In this document: one piece after another, positions 14,768 to 21,039 of the stretch | Numbering within the stretch: position 1 is the stretch's first letter | Layout: each line of letters starts with the position of its first letter | Source of the DNA: an uncultured Ruminococcus sp. | GTDB lineage: Bacteria; Bacillota; Clostridia; Oscillospirales; Ruminococcaceae | Assembly: GCA_900556055.1 (NCBI GenBank) | Contig: USNJ01000011.1 | Location: forward strand, 1 to 21,039 | Direction of reading: 5' to 3' | Length of the DNA stretch: 21,039 bases | Notes under the pieces: generated by a model | What the model was told of the DNA's origin: nothing | What the model saw: only the letters and a program-made list of their open reading frames with translations | The model's database searches: none | Made by a program: the position numbers and the translations under genes

Positions 14768-15744
14768 TGGAGCATATTCTGATAGGAAATGTTTCCGTTG
14801 AAAAGACCGCCGCACTCGCACCGATGGCATCAGTCGCCGACCGTGCATACAGAACGATATGCAAGGAATACGGCGCTGCCTATGTCGTATCCGAGATGAT
14901 CTCCGCAAAGGGGCTTTGTTACAGCGACCGCAAGACCGAGGAGCTTTGCACCGTAACAGCCGCAGAACGTCCGATGGCTCTCCAGCTTTTCGGAGATGAA
15001 CCCGAGTTCGTTGCAGAGGCGGCAAGGCGGCTCATGCCCTATAAGCCCGATATCATCGACATAAACATGGGCTGTCCCGTGCCGAAGGTAGCGGGAAACG
15101 GCAGCGGTTCCGCACTTATGAAGGATCCCGAGCTTGCGGCTAAGATAGTCGAAGCGGCTGCAAAAGCTGTCGATGTCCCGATAACGGTGAAATTCCGTCT
15201 TGGCTGGGACGAAAACAGCATAAACTGCGTTGAATTTGCAAAGCTGATGGAGGAAAGCGGTGCTGCTGCCGTCACCCTCCATGCAAGAACAAAAACGCAG
15301 ATGTACCACGGAAACGCAGACCGGTCATATATCAAAAAGGTAAAGGAAGCCGTGAATATCCCCGTTATCGGCAACGGCGATATCACATCGCCCGAGGACG
15401 CAAAGCGAATGTACGATGAAACAGGCTGCGACCTTGTTATGGTAGGCAGGGGCAGCTACGGCAGACCTTATATCTTCCGCAGCATCGCACATTATCTCGA
15501 AACTGGCGAGCTTCTCCCCGAACCGTCCCAGACCGAGCGTGTTGACATCATGCTGCATCACATCGAAATGATAATCGAAAACAAAGGCGAATATTCCGCA
15601 ATGCGCGAAGCAAGGGCGCACGCATCGCACTATATAAAAGGAATGAACGGTGCTGCCGAATTCCGCCGTCTGTGCGGAACATTATCTGCAAAAGACGACC
15701 TTTACAGACTTGCCGACGCAGTCCGCAAAAAAGCTGCCGAATAA
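14767..15744 (+). CDS. dusB: tRNA-dihydrouridine synthase (DusB-like)
   Basis: This FMN enzyme reduces specific uridines in tRNA to dihydrouridine using NADPH. The 325-residue product has the TIM-barrel landmarks LAPMASVADRAYR (17-29), SEMISAKGL, the catalytic cysteine C103 in NMGCPVPK, TVKFRLGWD, LHARTKTQMYHG and VIGNGDI. Its ATG shares a base with the queF stop (taATG), so it is translationally coupled to the queuosine operon as another tRNA-modifying enzyme. Bacteria of this group usually carry one Dus, annotated dusB. The stop codon TAA lies inside the left copy of a 9-bp direct repeat that flanks an inserted palindromic element. Confidence 0.93.
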   Translation: MEHILIGNVSVEKTAALAPMASVADRAYRTICKEYGAAYVVSEMISAKGLCYSDRKTEELCTVTAAERPMALQLFGDEPEFVAEAARRLMPYKPDIIDINMGCPVPKVAGNGSGSALMKDPELAAKIVEAAAKAVDVPITVKFRLGWDENSINCVEFAKLMEESGAAAVTLHARTKTQMYHGNADRSYIKKVKEAVNIPVIGNGDITSPEDAKRMYDETGCDLVMVGRGSYGRPYIFRSIAHYLETGELLPEPSQTERVDIMLHHIEMIIENKGEYSAMREARAHASHYIKGMNGAAEFRRLCGTLSAKDDLYRLADAVRKKAAE

Positions 15745-15870
15745 TACTAAGGAAACGCTGAATAAATCGTTTCTGCCGTTTTTCACAACCCTCTCAGTGA
15801 CGGATTTTCGAGCGTTGCTCAAAACGGCGAAACGAATGCTTCGCATTATTCAGCTTTTTCCTAATACTAA
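15742..15870. mobile_element. MITE-like palindromic element with 9-bp target duplication at the dusB stop
   Basis: The 111-bp element occupies 15751-15861. Its ends are inverted repeats: GGAAACGCTGAATAA (15751-15765) against the complement of TTATTCAGCTTTTTCC (15846-15861). A second inner pair follows, TCGTTTCTGCCGTTTT (15767-15782) with AAAACGGCGAAACGA (15821-15835). The extra bases in the right arm form a small hairpin. The perfect direct repeat TAATACTAA flanks it (15742-15750 and 15862-15870), consistent with a 9-bp target duplication. It has no coding capacity, so it would have been moved by a transposase elsewhere. Confidence 0.75.
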
Positions 15871-15895
15871 AAACCATTGAATTATAACAGAAAAC

Positions 15896-15919
15896 GGGTA
15901 TCCGATAGTTCGGATACCC
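15896..15919. terminator. Bidirectional terminator between dusB and the DUF4250 gene
   Basis: A perfect 10-bp stem (15896-15905 with 15910-15919) and a TAGT loop are followed by TTTTTTT on the plus strand, after GCA. On the minus strand GTTTTCTG follows. It serves both convergent operons: queuosine/dusB from the left and suf-cys from the right. Confidence 0.9.
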
Positions 15920-15927
15920 GCATTTTT

Positions 15928-16125
15928 TTACTTTATTATACGCACAAAGCTGTTTGCCGCTTCGGAATAAGCATAGCCGATGGCATCAAGCTTTTCCTCC
16001 ATATCCCGCCTGTATTCGGGGGATATCTGCATATCGGAACAGAGGGCCTCAAGCGAAGGATAATTATCCCTCAGCTCCGTATTTACATAGCTCAGAAGAA
16101 TATTAGGGTCCTTTGGAAGTGCCAT
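15928..16125 (-). CDS. DUF4250 domain small protein
   Basis: A 65-residue cytosolic protein beginning MALPKDPNILLSYVNTELRD and continuing YPSLEALCSDM, the signature of DUF4250, a short helical family common in Firmicutes whose function is not known to me. It has no signal peptide or metal motif. It follows cysS by 21 bases with a weak AAAGGAC ribosome site and is the last gene of the minus-strand unit, ending just before the bidirectional terminator. Confidence 0.85.
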   Translation of the reverse strand: MALPKDPNILLSYVNTELRDNYPSLEALCSDMQISPEYRRDMEEKLDAIGYAYSEAANSFVRIIK

Positions 16126-16146
16126 ATTTACCTGTCCTTTCTGTTT

Positions 16147-17559
16147 TTATGCCTTGTATATCTTTGTTCCCTGACGTGTTTCCTCAACAACATAGCCGAG
16201 AGCGGTTATCCTGTCCCTGAGCGAATCAGCCAGAGCGAAATCCTTAGCCTTTCTTGCAGCCTTTCTCTGTTCGGCAAGCTCAGCGACCTCAGCAGGCAGC
16301 TCCTCTTCCTTGTCAGACTCGGCAGCAGCCTCAGCGTTCTTAATCAGGTCGAGCGAAAGCACCTTGTCGAACTCGGAGATAAGAGCAAGCTTTGCAGCAC
16401 CGTTTGCGGAGGATTTCAGCACATCATACAGCACTGTGATGCCCATAGATGTGTTGAGGTCATTGTCCATAGCCTCCCTGAATGCCGACATAAGACGGTC
16501 ATATTCAGCCTTGTCGATCTCGCCGCTCTTGTCATTGACAAAAGTCGCTATCTTTGCGATAAGCTTGTCATAAGCCTGCTTTGCGTTGTCGAGATTTTCA
16601 TAGGTGAATACCAGCGACTTTCTGTAATGCGAGAGCAGGCAGAAGAATCTGTAAACAACGGGAGAATATCCCTTGGATTCAAGCAGAGATACCGTCAGGA
16701 ACTCGCCCTTGGACTTGCTCATTTTTCCGTCATTTGTATTCAGATGGAGAATGTGGAACCAGTAGCTGCACCACTTATGTCCGAGATAAGCTTCGGACTG
16801 AGCGATCTCATTCGTATGATGCGGGAATGCGTTGTCGATTCCGCCGCAGTGGATATCGAGATATTCGCCGAGATATTTCATAGCTATGCATGAGCATTCA
16901 ATGTGCCAGCCGGGATATCCTACGCCCCACGGGCTGTCCCATTTAAGCTCCTGATCGTCAAACTTGGACTTTGTGAACCAGAGAACGAAATCCGCCTTGT
17001 TTCTCTTGTTGGAGTCCGCCTCAACGCCCTCACGCACGCCTACGGCAAGGTCCTCCTCCTTGAAGTCGTGAAAAACATAATACTGTTCGAGCTTCGATGT
17101 GTCGAAGTAGATGTTTCCGCCCGCTTCGTAAGCGTAGCCCTTTTCGATAAGTCCCGAAATCACCTTGATGAAATCGTCAATACAGCCTGTTGCGGGCTGA
17201 ACAACGTCGGGACGCTTGATATTGAGCTTTTTGCAGTCATCAAAGAAAGCGTCCGTGTAGAACTTTGCTATCTCCATAACTGTCTTATGCTCACGCTTTG
17301 CACCCTTGAGCATCTTGTCATCGCCCGTGTCGCCGTCGCTTGTGAGATGTCCTACATCGGTGATGTTCATTACACGCTTCACGTCATATCCCGAAAATCT
17401 GAGATATTTCTCGAGGATATCCTCCATGATATAGCTTCTGAGATTGCCTATGTGAGCATAGTGATAAACAGTAGGTCCGCAGGTATACATTGATACCTTG
17501 CCTTCCACTCTTGGGATAAATTCTTCCTTTTCATGGGAAAGTGTGTTGTATAGCTTCAT
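16147..17559 (-). CDS. cysS: Cysteinyl-tRNA synthetase
   Basis: A class I aminoacyl-tRNA synthetase of 470 residues, the normal size. It charges tRNA-Cys. The zinc ligand C27 is in MYTCGPTVYHY. The HIGH equivalent is AHIGNLRSY (35-43) and the KMSKS loop is in NDGKMSKSKGE. The zinc and substrate region reads ECSCIAMKYLG and HCGGIDNAFPHHTNE. The C-terminal anticodon-side domain is complete, ending YVVEETRQGTKIYKA. GGAGG lies nine bases upstream of the ATG. Its position after cysE couples cysteine synthesis to cysteinyl-tRNA formation, interrupted here by a toxin-antitoxin pair. No T-box leader is visible upstream. Confidence 0.97.
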   Translation of the reverse strand: MKLYNTLSHEKEEFIPRVEGKVSMYTCGPTVYHYAHIGNLRSYIMEDILEKYLRFSGYDVKRVMNITDVGHLTSDGDTGDDKMLKGAKREHKTVMEIAKFYTDAFFDDCKKLNIKRPDVVQPATGCIDDFIKVISGLIEKGYAYEAGGNIYFDTSKLEQYYVFHDFKEEDLAVGVREGVEADSNKRNKADFVLWFTKSKFDDQELKWDSPWGVGYPGWHIECSCIAMKYLGEYLDIHCGGIDNAFPHHTNEIAQSEAYLGHKWCSYWFHILHLNTNDGKMSKSKGEFLTVSLLESKGYSPVVYRFFCLLSHYRKSLVFTYENLDNAKQAYDKLIAKIATFVNDKSGEIDKAEYDRLMSAFREAMDNDLNTSMGITVLYDVLKSSANGAAKLALISEFDKVLSLDLIKNAEAAAESDKEEELPAEVAELAEQRKAARKAKDFALADSLRDRITALGYVVEETRQGTKIYKA

Positions 17560-17598
17560 TTTATTTTTCCTCCGATCGGGTGATCAGTTTTATATAAG

Positions 17599-17883
17599 TC
17601 AGAAATCAAGGTCACTGTGAGTTCCTGTTCTCGTAAGTGACAATATCAGACGCTCTTCAAATATCTGATAAACCAACAGCCAGTCAGGCTGTATATGACA
17701 TTCGCGAAATCCCGTCCAGTTTCCTGTAAGGGCATGATCTCTGTTATTGTCGGGGAGTGGTTCTCCTGCAAGCAGCATATCTACGACATCATTCATAAGC
17801 TCAATATCACAGCCCCGTTTTTTGACTTTCTTAAAGTCACGCTTGAAGGAATTGGTAACTGCAAGTTTGTACTTATTCTCCAT
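17599..17883 (-). CDS. yafQ: YafQ-type RelE-superfamily toxin (mRNA interferase)
   Basis: The 94-residue product starts at the ATG 17881-17883, which overlaps the antitoxin stop by 11 bases; longer frames run through the antitoxin gene and are rejected. YafQ toxins cut mRNA in the ribosomal A site. The known catalytic pattern is fully visible: H50 (RDHALTG), H63 (ECHIQPDW), D67/W68, a C-terminal His in RTGTHSDL (H89) and the terminal aromatic F94. The basic N-terminal segment KRDFKKVKKRG is typical. The toxin therefore looks intact and active. It lies 39 bases upstream of cysS in the same orientation, so essential-gene transcription would pass through it. Confidence 0.92.
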   Translation of the reverse strand: MENKYKLAVTNSFKRDFKKVKKRGCDIELMNDVVDMLLAGEPLPDNNRDHALTGNWTGFRECHIQPDWLLVYQIFEERLILSLTRTGTHSDLDF

Positions 17884-18070
17884 CTTCCTGCTCCGCTTCG
17901 TCCATAAACTCCCTGAAATTGTTGTAAAGCTTAGGGTTCTCATCGTTTGCGAGCGCATTGCTTTCCATTCGCGCTACCGTATTTTCATCAGCGAAAAGTG
18001 TGATAAACGCTTTCAGTTTTTCTTCTGACAGCGAATTAAGTATCTTTACAGCATAATCCATTGTACTCAT
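17873..18070 (-). CDS. Antitoxin partner of the YafQ-type toxin
   Basis: A 65-residue acidic protein (MSTMDYAVKILNSL..., ending DEAEQEDGE) with AAGGAAGG eight bases upstream. Its gene overlaps the toxin start by 11 bases, the usual translational coupling of type II systems. The central helix SEEKLKAFITLFADEN and the acidic C-terminus fit an antitoxin that wraps the basic toxin. It lacks an obvious DinJ-like ribbon-helix-helix N-terminus, so it may represent a different antitoxin class. I see no palindromic operator in the 34 bases before it. Confidence 0.8.
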   Translation of the reverse strand: MSTMDYAVKILNSLSEEKLKAFITLFADENTVARMESNALANDENPKLYNNFREFMDEAEQEDGE

Positions 18071-18104
18071 AAAAACTACCTTCCTTTCGCATCATGACGG
18101 CTTA

Positions 18105-18815
18105 TCATCCCCTATCCGTCTCGTCCTTCCTGCCTGTCGAAGCATTTGTTACGATCTTTTTTATTTCCGCCTTTTTGAGATCGCTTACCTGCTTTTCAAG
18201 CTTTTCTATCCTGCCGAGCTGTCTGCAAAGCTCCTGCGCAACAGGGTCGGGAATGTGTATCTGATCGAGATCGCAAGCCGACGACGGACGCACACGCTTG
18301 CCGTCACGCCTTACGATCCTTGCGGGAACTCCGACGCAGGTACAGTTGTCGGGAACGGGTTCAAGAACGACCGCACCCGCTGCGACCTTGACATTATTTC
18401 CTATCCTGATAGGACCCAGAACTCTTGCTCCTGCGCCTACCATGACATTATTTCCGAGAGTAGGGTGACGCTTTCCTCTTTCCTTGCCCGTACCGCCGAG
18501 GGTAACTCCCTGATAGATAAGGCAGTTGTCGCCTATCTCAGTGGTTTCGCCGATAACAACACCCATTCCGTGGTCGATGAAAAAGCCCTTGCCTATCTTC
18601 GCACCGGGGTGTATCTCAATGCCTGTCAGAAATCTCGCTGTCTGCGATATGACTCTTGCTATCGTGAACAGCTTATGCTTATAAAACCAGTGGGAAACAC
18701 GGTAAGCCAGCACCGCATGAAGTCCCGAGTAGGTCAGTATTATCTCAAATGCATTGCGTGCCGCAGGATCTCTTTCCTTTACCGACGCAATATCTGCTTT
18801 AATGTGTTCAAACAT
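18105..18815 (-). CDS. cysE: Serine O-acetyltransferase
   Basis: CysE acetylates L-serine with acetyl-CoA to O-acetylserine, the first committed step of cysteine synthesis. The 236-residue product begins at the ATG 18813-18815 (MFEHIKADI) after GGGAGG. The longer frame from 18842 has no ribosome site of its own. Hexapeptide-repeat left-handed beta-helix sequence runs from [18 protein letters not shown] to VGVPARIV, with catalytic [15 protein letters not shown] and the [18 protein letters not shown] loop. It is the shorter, Gram-positive form. An alpha-helical coiled tail ([17 protein letters not shown]) follows. It sits between the Fe-S assembly genes and the TA/cysS block. Confidence 0.95.
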   Translation of the reverse strand: MFEHIKADIASVKERDPAARNAFEIILTYSGLHAVLAYRVSHWFYKHKLFTIARVISQTARFLTGIEIHPGAKIGKGFFIDHGMGVVIGETTEIGDNCLIYQGVTLGGTGKERGKRHPTLGNNVMVGAGARVLGPIRIGNNVKVAAGAVVLEPVPDNCTCVGVPARIVRRDGKRVRPSSACDLDQIHIPDPVAQELCRQLGRIEKLEKQVSDLKKAEIKKIVTNASTGRKDETDRG

Positions 18816-18848
18816 GAAAGTCCTCCCATTATCCGAGGGCACAGCCCC

Positions 18849-18885
18849 GCCGTAGCATATCCTTATATGATATGCATCAAACGGC
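18849..18885 (-). ncRNA. Leader hairpin between the SufB/SufD gene and cysE
   Basis: Inverted arms GCATATC/GATATGC (18855-18861 with 18869-18875) plus an outer GCCGT/ACGGC pair (18849-18853 with 18881-18885) can form a two-part hairpin in the spacer ahead of cysE. There is no U run. It may be a processing or stability element. No riboswitch class is recognised. Confidence 0.3.
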
Positions 18886-18903
18886 TTGGCGTATACAGGG
18901 ACA

Positions 18904-19824
18904 TCACTTCAGGAATCCGTCGATTATCTTCCTCTCTGCCTCTTCCTCGGTAAGTCCGAGAGTGCGGAGCTTGATTATCTGCTCGCCCGCAATTTTTCCG
19001 ATCGCCGCCTCATGAATGAGTGATGCGTCGATGCTGCCTGCATAGAGTTCGGGAGCGGCGTTCACCCTGCCGTTTCCTGCAAGGATAGCGTCGCATTCGG
19101 AGTGACCCGTACATCGGCAGTTGCCCTTGATAACGGAGTGATATTCCTGATAGGAATCCCCCTTTGCAACGGAACGTGAAACAATATCAACAGCGGAATC
19201 CTCACCGTCGAGGGATACGCAGAAATCCGTCTTTGCAGTCTCGTCATTATCCGTCATAAGACGCTCCTTGATAACGAGCTTTGAGCCTGCTCCGAGCTTT
19301 GCCGAGGTAAGGCGGCTTGTGCTTGTAACGCCGCTTATCTGGGTCGTATCCATCTCCATATAGGAATTTTCGCCGAGCGTAACATCGGTCACGGGGTCAA
19401 TTCGCTTTGCAGCCTTTCCCTTTCCCAGACCGATATGCTTTTCCTTATATAAAACCTTTGCGTCTTTTCCGATAAAGAAGCGGTGTATTCCGTTGTGGCG
19501 TGCTTCCTCCTCATCGCTGTCGGAATGGACTCCGCAGCCTGCAACTATGACGACATCTGCACCGTCCTCAACAATGAAATCATTGTAAACAAGGTCATTG
19601 ACACCGCCGTGAGTAACGCATGCGGGGATATATACAGTTTCCTTCTGCGCCTTTGAGCTTATGCGGATAATGATACCAGGGTTGTCGTTTTTCGGTTCGA
19701 TCTTTATATTTTCCGAGGACTGTCTGCCTGCGCAGCCGCTGTCCTCACGGATATTGTAAGCGCCCTTGTATCCGCCGTCCCAGTCGGAAACTATGCCGAG
19801 GATCTGTTCTGTTATTCCGTTCAT
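18904..19824 (-). CDS. SufB/SufD-family Fe-S cluster scaffold protein (minimal form)
   Basis: The 306-residue protein belongs to the SufB/SufD beta-helix family that, with the SufC ATPase, forms the scaffold on which Fe-S clusters are assembled. Typical segments are [51 protein letters not shown] split over adjacent strands, and the C-terminal [37 protein letters not shown]. It is much shorter than canonical SufB (about 470) or SufD (about 420). That matches the minimal two-gene SufC plus SufB-like systems known in archaea and anaerobic Firmicutes. It starts one base after the sufC stop. No sufS or sufU cysteine desulfurase gene is visible in the window. Confidence 0.88.
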   Translation of the reverse strand: MNGITEQILGIVSDWDGGYKGAYNIREDSGCAGRQSSENIKIEPKNDNPGIIIRISSKAQKETVYIPACVTHGGVNDLVYNDFIVEDGADVVIVAGCGVHSDSDEEEARHNGIHRFFIGKDAKVLYKEKHIGLGKGKAAKRIDPVTDVTLGENSYMEMDTTQISGVTSTSRLTSAKLGAGSKLVIKERLMTDNDETAKTDFCVSLDGEDSAVDIVSRSVAKGDSYQEYHSVIKGNCRCTGHSECDAILAGNGRVNAAPELYAGSIDASLIHEAAIGKIAGEQIIKLRTLGLTEEEAERKIIDGFLK

Positions 19825-19825
19825 A

Positions 19826-20569
19826 TCAGTAACCCTCCCTTACAGCCTTTCCGAGCGGACAACGGGGTTTCTTTTCCTCTGAAAGAAGTGCGGGAAGCAC
19901 GTCCTCCCTGCTGCCTGCCGTGCGCACCCTTCCGTCTGCGATAACGACGATATAATCAGCGATATCCATGATCCTTTCCTGATGGGAAATGACCAGCAGA
20001 GAACGTCTGCTGTCCTTTTTAAGACGCTCGAATGCCTGGATAAGATTTGTGAAGCTCCAGAGGTCAATGCCCGCCTCAGGCTCATCAAATACGATCATCT
20101 GCGCATTTTTCCTTGCAAGCACAGTTGCGATCTCTATTCTCTTGCTCTCGCCGCCCGAAAGTGATGAATCCGCCTCACGGTTTATATATTCGGGACCGCA
20201 AAGACCCACCTCGCCGAGAATTCCGCAGACATCATTCTCGCCGAGCTTTCTTTCGGCGGAAAGCTCCAGCAGATCCCTTACCGTCAGCCCCTTGAAGCGC
20301 ACGGGCTGCTGCAGGGCGTAGCTGATGCCGAGGTTCGCGCGCTCGGTCACGCCGAGGGCGGTGATGTCCTGTCCGTCGAACACGACAGAGCCGGCGGTGG
20401 GCTTCTCAATGCCCATTATCAGCCGCGCCAGCGTGGACTTGCCGCCGCCGTTCGGTCCCGTGACCACAACGAACTCCCCGTCGGGGATCGTCAGACTCAC
20501 ATCCTTTATTATCTCCTTGGACTTGTCCTCCGCTTCCACCTCAAAGCGGATATTTTTCAGCTCAAGCAT
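19826..20569 (-). CDS. sufC: Fe-S cluster assembly ATPase SufC
   Basis: A 247-residue ABC ATPase, the usual SufC size. It energises the SufB/SufD-type scaffold encoded next to it. Walker A is [11 protein letters not shown] (about 39-49), the signature is [12 protein letters not shown], Walker B is [12 protein letters not shown] and the switch histidine is in VISHQERI. The protein is full length, but codon use changes within the gene. The N-terminal third uses CGC/CGG arginine codons and G/C third positions, while the rest uses AGA/AGG and more A/T. It may therefore be a join of two sufC genes near 20290. The reading frame is preserved, as expected if the seam lies in conserved sequence. Confidence 0.93.
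   Translation of the reverse strand: MLELKNIRFEVEAEDKSKEIIKDVSLTIPDGEFVVVTGPNGGGKSTLARLIMGIEKPTAGSVVFDGQDITALGVTERANLGISYALQQPVRFKGLTVRDLLELSAERKLGENDVCGILGEVGLCGPEYINREADSSLSGGESKRIEIATVLARKNAQMIVFDEPEAGIDLWSFTNLIQAFERLKKDSRRSLLVISHQERIMDIADYIVVIADGRVRTAGSREDVLPALLSEEKKPRCPLGKAVREGY
20280..20300. other. Probable second composition junction inside sufC
   Basis: On the minus strand, codons before this point are GC-ending (GCC, CTG, CGC). After it AGG, AGA, GCT-type and A/T-ending codons appear, matching genes to the left. The sequence from here to 21039 is clearly GC-richer. A chimeric join between related clostridial genomes is inferred. Confidence 0.5.
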
Positions 20570-20644
20570 CTCTCTGGTTTACCTTTCTTTCCGGGATGCG
20601 CCGGCAAAGCCGCCTGCCGCCTCCCTCCTGTACTGTATACTATT

Positions 20645-20650
20645 ATTATA
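20645..20650 (-). promoter_or_regulatory. Candidate -10 box of the suf-cys operon
   Basis: TATAAT on the minus strand (20645-20650) lies about 75 bases upstream of the sufC ATG in otherwise GC-rich sequence. The matching -35 position (ACATAA) is poor and overlaps a palindrome, which suggests regulation. Confidence 0.45.
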
Positions 20651-20670
20651 TACGACGTGCGCCGCAATTA

Positions 20671-20686
20671 TGTTGCTATTGCAACA
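20671..20686. promoter_or_regulatory. Palindrome overlapping the suf promoter -35 region
   Basis: TGTTGC-TATT-GCAACA is a perfect 6-4-6 inverted repeat centred about 28 bases upstream of the -10 box of sufC. Its position suggests an operator, possibly for an Rrf2-type (SufR/IscR-like) Fe-S regulator. No regulator gene is present in the window, so this is inference from position. Confidence 0.4.
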
Positions 20687-20724
20687 GTAGCGCGCAAATC
20701 ATACAAAATTCGTAGGAAAATGAA

Positions 20725-20748
20725 CAGCGACCTCATACGAGGCCGCTG
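20725..20748 (-). terminator. Terminator of tsf
   Basis: CAGCGGCCTC-GTAT-GAGGTCGCTG on the minus strand forms a 10-bp stem with one G-U. The plus-strand version has an A-C mismatch at that pair, which supports transcription leftward from tsf. It lies about 30 bases after the stop and is followed by TTCATTTTCC. Confidence 0.75.
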
Positions 20749-20779
20749 TAATATGCTTTTTGTGAGCTTGGAAGGGTGC

Positions 20780-21039
20780 TCACTTGCCCATGTTCATCTG
20801 GGCAGCGACTTCCGCGGCGAAGTCCTCCTGCTTCTTCTCGATGCCCTCGCCCTTCATGAAGCGCACGGCGTCAACGAACTTGACAGAGCCGCCCAGCTCC
20901 TTCGCGGCGGAGGCGATATACTTCTCGACGGTCATGGAGCTGTCCTTGACGTACTCCTGCTGGAGCAGGCAGTTCTCCTCGTAGAACTTGTTCATCTTGC
21001 CCATGACGATCTTTTCCTTGACCTGCTGCGGCTTGGAGG
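20780..21039 (-). CDS. tsf: Elongation factor Ts, C-terminal part (runs off the window)
   Basis: The frame is open to the right edge (KPQQVKEKIVMGKMNKFYEE...), so the ATG at 21002-21004 is an internal methionine and not the start. EF-Ts is the guanine-nucleotide exchange factor of EF-Tu. The visible 86 residues match its C-terminal dimerisation/core end: KMNKFYEENCLLQQEYVKDSSMTVEKYI, the expected [KR]xxK[FY]xxExxLLxQ-[FY]VKD pattern. They end VDAVRFMKGEGIEKK...NMGK, with TGA at 20780-20782. It is GC-rich and lies in the rightmost composition block. Confidence 0.92.
   Translation of the reverse strand, partial: SKPQQVKEKIVMGKMNKFYEENCLLQQEYVKDSSMTVEKYIASAAKELGGSVKFVDAVRFMKGEGIEKKQEDFAAEVAAQMNMGK

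Noticed and set aside
17560..17598. T-box leader upstream of cysS
   Set aside because: Only 39 bases separate the toxin stop and cysS. There is no room for a T-box specifier stem, no TGGN motif and no terminator.
18816..18903. T-box or SAM riboswitch before cysE
   Set aside because: The 88-base gap holds one hairpin without a U tract and none of the conserved bases of those classes.
1..21039. CRISPR arrays, tRNA or rRNA genes, prophage or transposase genes
   Set aside because: No regularly spaced repeats with unique spacers, no tRNA cloverleaf with a CCA end, no rRNA signature and no integrase or transposase motifs were seen on either strand.

Overview
The window reads as three pieces of different taxonomic origin joined on one contig, most likely a gut or rumen metagenome assembly. 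Positions 1 to about 3450 look like a Prevotella-type Bacteroidales genome: no Shine-Dalgarno sites, TTTG/TAnnTTTG-type promoters, a long perfect-stem terminator and a secreted protein opening with a dockerin-like EF-hand. Positions about 3450 to about 20290 look like a Ruminococcus-type Firmicute: strong AGGAG ribosome sites, TTGAAT/TACAAT promoters and lipoproteins with ETTAAETTAAE linkers. From about 20290 to the end the sequence is visibly richer in GC and its arginine codons switch from AGA/AGG to CGC/CGG, suggesting a third, higher-GC clostridial source. Both seams fall inside a reading frame: one joins a truncated histidine kinase to the Prevotella sulfatase-modifying-factor-like gene, the other lies inside sufC.

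Layout. (1) 38-3369: a TPR lipoprotein-like or secreted protein, kbl (2-amino-3-ketobutyrate CoA ligase), then a convergent SUMF1/FGE-domain secreted protein. (2) 3450-5030, minus strand: an AgrC-like kinase lacking its ATPase domain and its LytTR response regulator. Divergent from them, behind two perfect 16-bp direct repeats and a good promoter, is an acidic lipoprotein with an internally duplicated domain (5246-6133). (3) 6134-6534: a structured non-coding stretch with a 26-nt inverted repeat. (4) 6535-11556: a two-gene operon encoding a clostripain-family (C11) protease lipoprotein with Tyr/Asp/Glu-rich tracts, and a 928-residue wall- or membrane-anchored beta-helix protein. A 15-bp-stem terminator ends it.

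(5) 11617-15744: a preQ1-I type riboswitch with its own terminator controls queD-queE-folE-queC-queF-dusB. Together these convert GTP to preQ1, the precursor of tRNA queuosine, and add a tRNA dihydrouridine synthase. A 111-bp palindromic MITE-like element flanked by a perfect 9-bp repeat sits exactly at the dusB stop codon. (6) 20569-15928, minus strand: sufC, a SufB/SufD protein, cysE, a YafQ-type toxin-antitoxin pair, cysS and a DUF4250 gene, a cysteine and Fe-S cluster transcription unit with a TA module embedded in it. (7) The window ends in the 3' part of tsf (EF-Ts).

My best candidates for something not well described are the C11 protease/beta-helix pair, the LytTR-type operator with its duplicated lipoprotein, and the two non-coding palindromic elements. 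The most important practical warning is the pair of probable assembly chimeras.
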